From positions 1 through 47,248 of the forward strand of contig CABUHS010000021.1 of assembly GCA_902491535.1 (NCBI GenBank): 47,248 nucleotides of DNA, written 5' to 3'. Of this stretch, positions 1 through 7,705 are shown in pieces. Source of the DNA: an uncultured Eubacteriales bacterium. Lineage in GTDB: Bacteria; Bacillota; Clostridia; Oscillospirales; CAG-272. Position numbers and translations under genes: made by a program. Numbering within the stretch: the stretch's first letter is position 1; each line of letters starts with the position of its first letter. A model generated the notes under the pieces. It worked only from the letters and a program-made list of their open reading frames with translations. It made no database searches and was not told where the DNA came from.

Positions 1-832
1 CGAACGGCTGAGCGGTCGCACGCGTCCACATATCCTGTGTAGTGATATGCTCGCCTTCTTCTTTATGGGGCAGCAACGTAGTATGCGAAGCGGTACAGTG
101 AAGTTTTGCTTGTCTGAAATCACCTAACAGATCATACTTTTCAAGCTGATCCAGATAATCCAGATGTATATCAATATATTTATCGATCATTGCATGCATA
201 AACTCAGGACGGTCAATTAAATCAATATATGTATTTTCAACGCCGTGATACTGTACCAGATCATCCCACGGTGCAAAATAATTGTAGGTCATACCGATGA
301 GTCTGGGATTCATTATACCTCCGAGCAATTCTCTTGCCATTTCCATTCTTTCAGCATCGAGATCCGGACGGGGTGTTACGACCATGTTATGCATCTGTTC
401 AAGCGATGCTTCATCAGGCAAAATATCGATATAGCAATGCGAAACAATCGGATTATCGATATCAGTTGCAAGTGTTTTCTGATGAACGGATATGCCCATG
501 TCGGAGGTATCAAACGCTTTCGGAATATAATAGTCGGGATAAAAGATATGATCAACACGGAAATAATCCCATCTGTACAATTCTCTTCGGAAAAACATCT
601 CCATATCCCTTGCAAACTCATGTTCGCAGCGGCAATCTAAAATTCCCTCGAAATTCAGTTCGTTCCAAGGCAATTCCTCAATTGAAACAAACGGTCTGCC
701 GCCGCCTAAATCGTTTGTATTATAAGCACGCTTTATATGCAATGCATTTTCCGGGGATTCCGCAATTTCACGGTATCTTGCCACAAGAGCCTGTATAATT
801 TTTTTATCGTTTTCAGAAAATATTCCGGACAT
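1..832 (-). CDS. Uroporphyrinogen decarboxylase (URO-D)-like protein, 3' end cut by window edge
   Basis: An uninterrupted reading frame of 277 codons runs leftward from an ATG at 832 off the window edge, so the C-terminus is missing. The protein is soluble and starts MSGIFSENDKK. A stretch near residues 200-235 (FAPWDDLVQYHGVENTY, then DRPEFMHAMIDKY) resembles the URO-D / methylcobamide methyltransferase-like superfamily. Bacillota and gut metagenomes carry many such proteins that do not belong to haem synthesis. The start is preceded by an AGGAGAG ribosome site. The gene is divergent from an AraC-type regulator, which may control it. The substrate cannot be told from the sequence. The family call rests on recognising phrases, not on a search, and true haem-pathway HemE seems unlikely given the context. 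Confidence 0.6.
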   Translation of the reverse strand, partial: MSGIFSENDKKIIQALVARYREIAESPENALHIKRAYNTNDLGGGRPFVSIEELPWNELNFEGILDCRCEHEFARDMEMFFRRELYRWDYFRVDHIFYPDYYIPKAFDTSDMGISVHQKTLATDIDNPIVSHCYIDILPDEASLEQMHNMVVTPRPDLDAERMEMARELLGGIMNPRLIGMTYNYFAPWDDLVQYHGVENTYIDLIDRPEFMHAMIDKYIDIHLDYLDQLEKYDLLGDFRQAKLHCTASHTTLLPHKEEGEHITTQDMWTRATAQPF

Positions 833-867
833 ATTATAATCTCTCCTTTATATTTTATATTTTACTG

Positions 868-896
868 TTGAAATCATATTACATGTTTAGTATAAT
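868..896 (+). promoter_or_regulatory. Sigma-A promoter of the AraC-type regulator
   Basis: TTGAAA (868-873) and TATAAT (891-896) are separated by exactly 17 bases. They lie about 60 bases upstream of the regulator ATG at 960, in the gap shared with the divergent URO-D-like gene. Confidence 0.7.
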
Positions 897-959
897 ATAT
901 TTGTTATTTGATTGCATTTAATATAATATTCAGTAATATTTTAAAGGAGCGATACTTTT

Positions 960-1814
960 ATGGCAGTACATCAATCGTCGGGAATTAACAGACAGGTTTT
1001 AACAAATGCCGTCGTATTACCCGGTATTAGTATGTTCGGTCATTATGACAACACAAAGGCAACTCCGCCGCTCTGTATCCATGATCATGACGCATCTATG
1101 GAACTTGTACTTGTTGTTAAAGGAGTACAGCAGTATCAGGTTGACAGCAGACTTTTTTTCGTGCGCGGCGGCTCGGTGTTTATAACAAAACCCTATGAAA
1201 AACACAGCACTGACGGTGCTGTACAAAGTGCGGCTGAAATTTATTGGCTGACGGTCGATTTAAGAGAAACCAAACGGCTGCTGCATTTATCGAGAGACGC
1301 ATCCCGTGCGCTTATCTTAAAGCTTAAAAATATAAACAATCATATGCTTGTCTGCCCCAAAACTCACCGAAATCAGTTAATCGAAAGCTTCTCATGTGTA
1401 ACAAGCGATAATCCGCTGAAACAGGCTTACGGCAGAAACTTGCTTGCCGATTTTCTCTACGGAATTGTCCTACAAGAGCAGGCGGCACATCCGGAACTTT
1501 CCACCGAAATGAAACAGGCTGTAGAATATATGGAAACCCATGCTGAAACATCGATTTCCATTAAAGAAGTTGCCGATTATACAGGCTTTTCGGTTTCGCG
1601 TTTTATGGCAAGATTTAAAGAAGAGGTCGGTTCAACACCGGGAAATTATATTACACGGCTGAAAATTGAGCATGCAAAAGAGCTTTTGCGAACAGGTATG
1701 TCTATTACTGAAACCGCGCTGACACTCGGATTTAACAGCAGCGACTATTTTTCTACTGTTTTTAAGAAAATCACCTTACAATCGCCAACCGAATTTCGGA
1801 AATTCCATCAATAA
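960..1814 (+). CDS. AraC family transcriptional regulator
   Basis: A 284-residue protein with an N-terminal cupin-like sensor part (roughly residues 20-100, with the HDHDAS phrase near residue 40) and a C-terminal double helix-turn-helix (about residues 185-284). The C-terminal part contains SIKEVADYTGFSVSRF and the typical LGFNSSDYFSTVFKK and SPTEFRKF phrases of the AraC/XylS family. Start choice: ATG at 960 follows an AAAGGAGC ribosome site with good spacing. Length and domain order match sugar-responsive AraC regulators of Bacillota. It is divergent from the URO-D-like gene across a 127-base gap, so that gene is the likeliest target; this is inference. The ligand is unknown. Confidence 0.9.
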   Translation: MAVHQSSGINRQVLTNAVVLPGISMFGHYDNTKATPPLCIHDHDASMELVLVVKGVQQYQVDSRLFFVRGGSVFITKPYEKHSTDGAVQSAAEIYWLTVDLRETKRLLHLSRDASRALILKLKNINNHMLVCPKTHRNQLIESFSCVTSDNPLKQAYGRNLLADFLYGIVLQEQAAHPELSTEMKQAVEYMETHAETSISIKEVADYTGFSVSRFMARFKEEVGSTPGNYITRLKIEHAKELLRTGMSITETALTLGFNSSDYFSTVFKKITLQSPTEFRKFHQ

Positions 1815-2131
1815 CCGTCCTAATTATATGTTTTGGTCAGCGATCTCATAAAGATTTTTTTGCTGCACTTGATTGATTTTTGCTATACATACGCCATATA
1901 AATTTAACTCTATTTTATTTTCATTTTTATTTTACCATATATCTGAAATTCATTCAATACTACGAAAAAACAATTTTTGCCCCGTAAATAAAGATTTTTA
2001 TATACATTTTTAATTTCTTTTATAAATCGTTTTGACAACAGCTTATAACGCTGTCAAAAAATAAATGTACTCTATCTGCATACAGGATATTAATTAAAAG
2101 CATTTAATACATTGCTTTCCGTTACTGCAGT
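1815..2131. other. AT-rich intergenic stretch without recognisable gene
   Basis: This region between the AraC-type gene and the uppP terminator is AT-rich. I see no convincing reading frame, RNA gene or repeat, and no clear terminator for the AraC-type gene. Confidence 0.5.
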
Positions 2132-2164
2132 AAAAGCCGCAGCTCTTCATGATCTGCGGCTTTT
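2132..2164 (-). terminator. Rho-independent terminator of uppP (hairpin is symmetrical)
   Basis: AAAAGCCGCAG and CTGCGGCTTTT form an 11-bp perfect stem around an 11-base loop, 25 bases beyond the uppP stop. A/T runs on both sides let it act in either direction. Confidence 0.8.
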
Positions 2165-2188
2165 CACTGTAAAATTATCCATTATCTT

Positions 2189-3022
2189 TCAGTTTATAAA
2201 AAGAAAATAAATCAAAATAACAATTCCGAGCGCAATTCTATACCATCCGAAAATTTTGAAATCGCGCTTTTTGATATAATCCATAAGAAATTTAACGACT
2301 ATAAGCGAGACGAGGAATGCGACCGCCATTCCAAGCAGCATAATAGCAAGCTCAAGCGATGTAAAGGCAAAACCGAATTTCAAAAGTTTTATTGCGCTAA
2401 GTCCGAACATTACCGGAACAGCAAGGAAAAATGTAAATTCTGCAGCCGCGACACGTGATACGCCGATTAGCAACGCACCGATAATTGTAGCGCCGGAACG
2501 AGAGGTTCCCGGGATGATCGAAAGAACCTGAAACAGTCCGATAAGCAGAGCGGTTCCGTATGTAATGTCGTTTATAGACTGTATCCTTATCTTACGCTTT
2601 TTATTGAATATCTCAATAAGTATAAATGCAATACCGTAAAATATCAAGGCGCACGCAATAACCGTAGGCGTTTGCAAATGCTGCTCTATATAATCATCAA
2701 ACAAAATAGTCACAACTGCGCCCGGAATACATGCAACTACGACCTTGAACCAAATAGAAAAAACATCTTTTCTTACTACAGGTTTAGTTTTATCCTTAAA
2801 CTGAAACGGAAACATTTTGTTCCAGAATAAAAGTACGACTGCAATTATTGCTCCGAGCTGAATAAGGATAAAAAACATATCCTTAAAATCCTGACTCTGA
2901 TTCATTTTAATAAACTGATCCACAAGCAGCATGTGACCTGTACTGCTTATTGGAAGCCATTCTGTAATTCCCTCGACAATGCCGAGAAAAATTACCTTAA
3001 GCGCCTCTATAAAATTTTCCAT
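2189..3022 (-). CDS. uppP: Undecaprenyl-diphosphatase (UppP/BacA)
   Basis: A 277-residue polytopic membrane protein that dephosphorylates undecaprenyl diphosphate to recycle the lipid carrier for peptidoglycan and wall polymers. The two family signatures are present: the glutamate-rich GIVEGITEWLPISSTGH near residues 15-31 and PGTSRSG near residue 170. Length is normal. The start is preceded by GGAG at good spacing. It lies 42 bases downstream of the GH38 gene on the same strand and may be co-transcribed. The same lipid carrier is made by UppS encoded at 16639-17460. High levels of this enzyme are known to give bacitracin tolerance. Confidence 0.96.
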   Translation of the reverse strand: MENFIEALKVIFLGIVEGITEWLPISSTGHMLLVDQFIKMNQSQDFKDMFFILIQLGAIIAVVLLFWNKMFPFQFKDKTKPVVRKDVFSIWFKVVVACIPGAVVTILFDDYIEQHLQTPTVIACALIFYGIAFILIEIFNKKRKIRIQSINDITYGTALLIGLFQVLSIIPGTSRSGATIIGALLIGVSRVAAAEFTFFLAVPVMFGLSAIKLLKFGFAFTSLELAIMLLGMAVAFLVSLIVVKFLMDYIKKRDFKIFGWYRIALGIVILIYFLFIN

Positions 3023-3064
3023 AAAATCTCCATTGCATAGAAAATATTTTTACTTAAACTGTAA

Positions 3065-5518
3065 TTACTCTTCAAGCATATTTACAACTTTAAAGTCCGA
3101 AAGATCGAATATTCCCTTAAATCTGAGTGTTGCTATCTTCCATGGTCCCAGAACAATATCCTTTGAATATTCTGATTTATAAGGTACGCAAAGCTTTCCG
3201 CTTACGGTTTCACCGCTTCTGTTAGAAATACGCACTATCATATCGCCGCTTCCGTCCTCCGCCTGTTTAAGGGCGTCAAGATTTACCTTACTGTCTCCGA
3301 TCCACTCAATGTAGCTTGCTGACATCGGAAGTTCTCCACCGTGACGGGCTTCGCATACCGAAACCGGTGCAAACAGAAATGCGCTTGTATTCTCTCTATG
3401 CGCAGTTGCATTTTCTCCGGAATCACTGAACCAGATACGAAGCGTTCCCTCTGTTACACCTCTGCCGACATACAGATAATCTTCATTTTCGTTAAGGTCT
3501 TCATCCATACGAAGATCTCCGCAAACCGGATTACGCAGAATGGTAAGGCCGATCGTCGCATTTTCTTTATCTGTATCGTAAGCAAATATATTTCCGCTTG
3601 CTACTGTAAATCTATCGAACGCGATCGTTTCGGATAACGGATATTCAAGTCCGTCGTATGTCCTGACGGTTTCTCCTCCGGGAACACCTGCACAGACCGA
3701 TGAAGGTTTATTTGCAGGCGTTTTTTCAAATATACGGTACTTAAGAGCAGTATGAGGTTCATCCCAATCAGCGCGGAATCTCAGATCAATATAATTTTCT
3801 CCTGGATACACTGTAATATGCTGTTCAAGCTTGGAATCGCGGAACTTACTTCTTGTACGAACCTTTGTAATAATATCTCCGCGTTCGGTACAAGCTGCTC
3901 CGCACGGCATGAAGTTTTCAAGCTTTTCTCCGTATCCGCACGCATTAAAGCTCCATACATCGCCTATATCCTCACGGACTTCAGGCGATATAACAAGCTC
4001 TGCTCCGGTAAACTTATCCTTGACACAGACTCCGCCGTCGGAAAGAAGCGTTTCGACATCAAATCGCTCAGTAGAAATTACAGATGCCTCTCCTCCGATA
4101 ACGTGTGTTCCGTCTCCGTACTTCTGCTTAAAGTGATATACGGTATATCCGAGCGGAGGTATTTCACCGACAAATGCAACACGGGTACGGAAACCGGGTA
4201 TCGTTGATCTTTCTCGGATTATCTGACAAGGAACTTCGTTTCCGTCTTTATCGGTAACTTCAATAGCACCTTTATAAAGGTCATACTCCCACGCCCACTG
4301 AAGCTCAGCTTCAAGCTCGCCGTGATACGGTTCAAGATTGAAATTGAAGTATACATAGTTCCAGAATCCGTCGCCGGTAGTAACTCTTCTTGTAATTTTC
4401 TGCATGCTGAAATTCATTATTTCAGAAGCGTTCTGAAGCGCCCTTCCGTGAAGGTCGCGTGCATCACGGTAAGCCTGCATTATGCTTGCTCCGCCAAGTA
4501 TATCATGGAACTGATTGTACATAACATCATGCCATACAGAGCGAAGCTCGTCAAGCGGATATTCTTCACCGAGACTGCATGCCATAATCGCCGCACGTTC
4601 CGCGGCAAGTGCAGTATATTCCGCACGCCTGTTATCGGATTTTATCCACGAATGGTTTGAAAATACTCCGCAATCGCGCGTATTTATTCCTCCAGTTACT
4701 TCGGGAAGTTCCCTGCCGTTTGCATCTGCCGTAGATCCGGGAACATTTTTATATTTAGCGCGCTGAACATTAAAAAATTCATCAAGAGATGAAAAACAAA
4801 CGGCACGGCCTTTCTTCATCTCACCGTCAAGAGCTGAAAGAATCGCCTTTGTAGGTGCGCCTCCGTGATTTGTAACACCGTAGACAATCATTCTGTCGGT
4901 GTCTGCGGTCTCTGTTTCTCCTATATATTTATCAAGAGACTTCAGAACTTCTTCGGGTGTATGCTGATAAAGATCTGCCGCACGGTAAGCCATTACCGAG
5001 CTTCCGTCGGGAGACGTCCAGAGAAACAGACTGTCAGGAAGCTTAACATGATACGATTCAGGACGCGAAAAAACATAGCTGTCTATACCGCAGCCGCGCA
5101 TGATCTGCGGAAGCATATCACTGTGTCCGAAACTATCGATATTAAACATTACATTAGAGCGCTTTCCGAATTTTTCTTCGATATAACGCTGACCATAAAG
5201 TCCCTGGCGCACATAGCTTTCTCCGAGTGCAAGACCGCAGTCAGGCTGAAGCCACCATCCCTCGGACATATCCCATCTTCCCTCAATCGCGCGTGCGCGT
5301 ATTTCCGCGAAAAGCTCCGGATCTACCTTTTCTATCATCTCAAACACCGCAGGTGTGCAGAAAGAGTATGTATAATCGGGATATTCGTTCATTCTGTCAA
5401 GCGCGCTGCGGAATGTCGAGCGAATGCTTGCAAGTGCCTCATCCCATGTCCAGAGCCATACTGGATCAAAATGTGTATTTCCTATACAGTATACAAGTGA
5501 TTTTTCTTTGTTATCCAT
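3065..5518 (-). CDS. GH38 family alpha-mannosidase
   Basis: An 817-residue retaining glycosidase of the GH38 type, without signal peptide and so probably cytoplasmic. GNTHFDPVW at residues 13-21 supplies the metal ligands H16 and D18. NIDSFGHS near residue 128 carries the likely nucleophile Asp and is close to the family DPFGHS. WDMSEGWWLQPDCGLALGES near residue 82 matches the substrate-binding motif. The middle region is a helical bundle and the C-terminal half is beta-sandwich-like. Start choice: the frame stays open to an ATG at 5584, adding 22 residues. I prefer ATG 5518 because family homology begins there and the longer version lacks a ribosome site. The site ahead of 5518 (AAAGG, 15 bases away) is only fair. 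The substrate is probably an imported manno-oligosaccharide. No transporter lies nearby. Confidence 0.88.
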   Translation of the reverse strand: MDNKEKSLVYCIGNTHFDPVWLWTWDEALASIRSTFRSALDRMNEYPDYTYSFCTPAVFEMIEKVDPELFAEIRARAIEGRWDMSEGWWLQPDCGLALGESYVRQGLYGQRYIEEKFGKRSNVMFNIDSFGHSDMLPQIMRGCGIDSYVFSRPESYHVKLPDSLFLWTSPDGSSVMAYRAADLYQHTPEEVLKSLDKYIGETETADTDRMIVYGVTNHGGAPTKAILSALDGEMKKGRAVCFSSLDEFFNVQRAKYKNVPGSTADANGRELPEVTGGINTRDCGVFSNHSWIKSDNRRAEYTALAAERAAIMACSLGEEYPLDELRSVWHDVMYNQFHDILGGASIMQAYRDARDLHGRALQNASEIMNFSMQKITRRVTTGDGFWNYVYFNFNLEPYHGELEAELQWAWEYDLYKGAIEVTDKDGNEVPCQIIRERSTIPGFRTRVAFVGEIPPLGYTVYHFKQKYGDGTHVIGGEASVISTERFDVETLLSDGGVCVKDKFTGAELVISPEVREDIGDVWSFNACGYGEKLENFMPCGAACTERGDIITKVRTRSKFRDSKLEQHITVYPGENYIDLRFRADWDEPHTALKYRIFEKTPANKPSSVCAGVPGGETVRTYDGLEYPLSETIAFDRFTVASGNIFAYDTDKENATIGLTILRNPVCGDLRMDEDLNENEDYLYVGRGVTEGTLRIWFSDSGENATAHRENTSAFLFAPVSVCEARHGGELPMSASYIEWIGDSKVNLDALKQAEDGSGDMIVRISNRSGETVSGKLCVPYKSEYSKDIVLGPWKIATLRFKGIFDLSDFKVVNMLEE

Positions 5519-5593
5519 TTTCGTAATCAAAAGCCTTTCATAATCATTTGCAAATATTTTATAACCGGCGTTCCGCCGATTCATTTTATATAT

Positions 5594-6013
5594 TTATCTT
5601 ATTTTAATATCAAATCTTTCACTGCATTTCGGACAGCGAACCGTATGCTCTCCCGCAGTTTTCGGAAGTCTGAGTACCGCTCCGCATTTCGGGCACTTTT
5701 TATACACATGAGTCTTTCTGTCACGGAATTTATCCTTACCCAATGAGAAAGCGTCTCTCGCCTTTTTACTTATTGAAAGATATTTTTCGTTTTCCTTACG
5801 TCTTGCAGTTGAATTTTTTGAAACAAGTCTGAAAATTGCATATATAAGAATCAAAAGCTCAATAAGATCAATAAAACGGCTTCTTGCAAACGCATTTAAA
5901 ACGATAAGTATAAGCTCTGCAATCATCAAAAATCTGAACAGATCATCTGCTCCGTATCTTCCGTTCATAAAAACACTTATCTTATAATTCAGTTTATTGA
6001 AAAAACCTTTCAT
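5594..6013 (-). CDS. Small membrane protein with C-terminal zinc ribbon
   Basis: A 139-residue protein of unknown function. One or two hydrophobic segments lie near residues 27-65 (FLMIAELILIVLNAF and LIELLILIYAIF), then a basic linker, then a treble-clef or zinc-ribbon module with CPKCGAVLRLP and CPKCSERF (four cysteines in two CxxC pairs) at the C-terminus. Start choice: ATG at 6013 follows a perfect GGAGG six bases away; the frame extends upstream without support. The ribbon is expected on the cytoplasmic side. It lies just upstream of the GH38 gene and downstream of the trigger-factor-like lipoprotein. Similar small proteins occur in clostridia, but I cannot assign a role. Confidence 0.8.
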   Translation of the reverse strand: MKGFFNKLNYKISVFMNGRYGADDLFRFLMIAELILIVLNAFARSRFIDLIELLILIYAIFRLVSKNSTARRKENEKYLSISKKARDAFSLGKDKFRDRKTHVYKKCPKCGAVLRLPKTAGEHTVRCPKCSERFDIKIR

Positions 6014-6143
6014 GCAATACCTCCGGATAATATTATCCATATTATAACAGTAAACTCCGTACAAATATAAGAGACTCACCGCCGCTTAAATACAACAGTG
6101 AGCCTCCTTTTTGCGTCAGACATTATCTTCCGCACTTAATTTC

Positions 6144-7148
6144 TCATTTCTGCGTTGCAGAATCGTTTATAAGATCAATAACAAGATTGTTAATGATCAT
6201 ACGCTTTACTGCATCCTTACCTATTGCTTTCTGCATCTCTTTTGCAGATTCATATCCATACGTCGAATAAATCTCTTCGATTTTTGCATCGTATGTCGCA
6301 TCATCTACGGTAATATTCTCTTTCTCGGCTATTGAAAGAGCTAGAAGCTCATTCTCTACATCATTTACCGCCGCATCTGCCGACTGCTTATATATAGCGC
6401 TTTGGGATGTTCCGAACATAGAATATATACTTTCAATCGTAGTTCCCATGGAATTTGCATAGGACTGATACATATTTGTATAATAATCTACATAATTCTC
6501 ATAGTATACCTTAACGTTATTTTCCGGATATGAGATAAATTTTGTATCCGATTTTACCTTATCCCAAAGAAGGTTCTTTCTTATGTTTTCTTTGGATTTC
6601 TCAGTAAAATCAGCAAGAGAGCTATATGTGTCACCGTATTTCTCGGCAATAAAAGCATCGTTTATCTCAGGAATATTGCGCTCGGATACTTTCTTTACTG
6701 TTACGCTGTATGTGGCTTCTTTACCTGCATAATCTGTTTTGGAATAATCTTCAGGAAGAGTAACTGTGTGCGTAAACGTATCATCTGTTTTTTTATCAAG
6801 AAGAGCGTCGTCAAAACCGACCTTTCCCTCTCCTACAGTAACGGAGAAGCTGCTTTGCTTATCTATCTCATTATCTCCAGATTTCAGAGTATAATCTACA
6901 GAAACAACATCGTCCTTTTTGATTCCGCGGTCAGTCACATCTGAGGACGTCGTATACTGCGTCTTTATCTGTTCCACAGCTTCGTCATAGTTTTTTTCTA
7001 TTTCTTCCGATGTTATTTCGACGCCTTTATAATTTCCTACAGTCACATATTCGTCAAGATTTATATCATAGGAAACAGATCTGCCGCATCCGCACACTCC
7101 GGCTATCATTGCAGCTGCAATTCCGACAAGTAAAATGTTCTTCTTCAT
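6144..7148 (-). CDS. Trigger-factor-like lipoprotein, putative extracytoplasmic peptidyl-prolyl isomerase
   Basis: A 334-residue protein with a lipoprotein signal peptide (MKKNILLVGIAAAMIAG, then a cysteine at residue 19 or 21 as the lipid attachment site). It lacks the ribosome-binding N-domain of trigger factor. An FKBP-type PPIase module follows (about residues 85-165, with KKDDVVSVDYTL and VGEGKVGFDDAL), then the helical C-terminal chaperone arm of trigger factor (about residues 165-334). This layout suggests a membrane-anchored folding factor outside the cell, playing the part PrsA plays in other Gram-positives; that is inference. Start choice: ATG 7148 opens the signal peptide and is preceded by AGGA. 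The 41-residue membrane peptide gene lies 47 bases upstream. Confidence 0.87.
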   Translation of the reverse strand: MKKNILLVGIAAAMIAGVCGCGRSVSYDINLDEYVTVGNYKGVEITSEEIEKNYDEAVEQIKTQYTTSSDVTDRGIKKDDVVSVDYTLKSGDNEIDKQSSFSVTVGEGKVGFDDALLDKKTDDTFTHTVTLPEDYSKTDYAGKEATYSVTVKKVSERNIPEINDAFIAEKYGDTYSSLADFTEKSKENIRKNLLWDKVKSDTKFISYPENNVKVYYENYVDYYTNMYQSYANSMGTTIESIYSMFGTSQSAIYKQSADAAVNDVENELLALSIAEKENITVDDATYDAKIEEIYSTYGYESAKEMQKAIGKDAVKRMIINNLVIDLINDSATQK

Positions 7149-7195
7149 ATTGTTACGTCCTGTCTCTCCTTTGATCTTATATTTTATATTCAAAA

Positions 7196-7321
7196 TTACG
7201 CAAGATTCATAAACAGCTTAAAGCAAAGCCATGCAACAAATAAAAACGGAAACAACGCCATGATTATCATTATCACGGTAAACAGAGCATCCGATAATTT
7301 CTTTTTTAATTTCCTCGACAT
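7196..7321 (-). CDS. Putative 41-residue single-span membrane peptide
   Basis: A short frame from ATG 7321 to TAA 7196, preceded by AAAGGTGG eleven bases upstream. It encodes a basic N-terminus (MSRKLKKKLSDA) followed by about 25 strongly hydrophobic residues ending FKLFMNLA, so N-in single-pass insertion is expected. It lies directly ahead of the trigger-factor-like lipoprotein gene on the same strand. The ribosome site and composition support a real gene, but I know no family, and chance cannot be excluded at this length. Confidence 0.5.
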   Translation of the reverse strand: MSRKLKKKLSDALFTVIMIIMALFPFLFVAWLCFKLFMNLA

Positions 7322-7548
7322 AGAATAAAATGCCACCTTTCAACTATTGCAATCAATTCTCTTTTAGGAATTTATATACAAAAAATCTATGATAGAATCA
7401 GTATAAATTATAATTATTAATCCAGTATGAACAAAGTGAAAAAAACATAGCCCTATATTCAGTATACTGTGTCAAACCGACTGCATTGTGCATAATATGG
7501 AAACAAAGGTGATGACACCGTACTTACATAGAAAGGTCTGATAATACC

Positions 7549-7638
7549 GTGAAAATTATGGTAATGAGATCCCCAAAACTCATCGCTCCGATTTTGAGAA
7601 AGCTGCTCGGAGTAAAAAAAAGAAAAAAGGATCAGTAA
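7549..7638 (+). CDS. spoVM: SpoVM-like spore morphogenesis peptide (29 residues)
   Basis: A GTG-start frame of 29 codons preceded by AAAGG twelve bases upstream. The product reads MKIMVMRSPKLIAPILRKLL followed by GVKKRKKDQ. It resembles SpoVM, the 26-residue amphipathic peptide that marks the convex forespore membrane and recruits SpoIVA for coat assembly. Shared traits are length, a short hydrophobic start, a SPK or LPK turn near residues 8-10, an amphipathic helix with the ILRxLLG pattern, and a basic tail. The gene is monocistronic and convergent with polC. If real, the organism belongs to a sporulating lineage. No second sporulation gene is in the window to confirm this. Confidence 0.72.
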   Translation: MKIMVMRSPKLIAPILRKLLGVKKRKKDQ

Positions 7639-7648
7639 TAACAGCCTT

Positions 7649-7690
7649 GCATAAGCCGCGCCAGAATAAAAATTCCGCCGCGGCTTATGC
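7649..7690. terminator. Hairpin between spoVM-like gene and polC, probable shared terminator
   Basis: GCATAAGCCGCG (7649-7660) pairs perfectly with CGCGGCTTATGC (7679-7690) around an 18-base loop. It sits 10 bases after the spoVM-like stop and 15 bases after the polC stop. The flanking T runs are weak, so termination is likely but not certain. Confidence 0.6.
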
Positions 7691-7705
7691 GTTTATATCA
7701 AAATA

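Noticed and set aside
2189..3022. uppP as an acquired bacitracin-resistance gene
   Set aside because: It is a housekeeping lipid-recycling gene of normal length, with no mobile element or resistance gene nearby.
5519..5584. N-terminal extension of the GH38 gene to ATG 5584
   Set aside because: Family homology starts after ATG 5518, and no ribosome site precedes 5584; kept only as an alternative.
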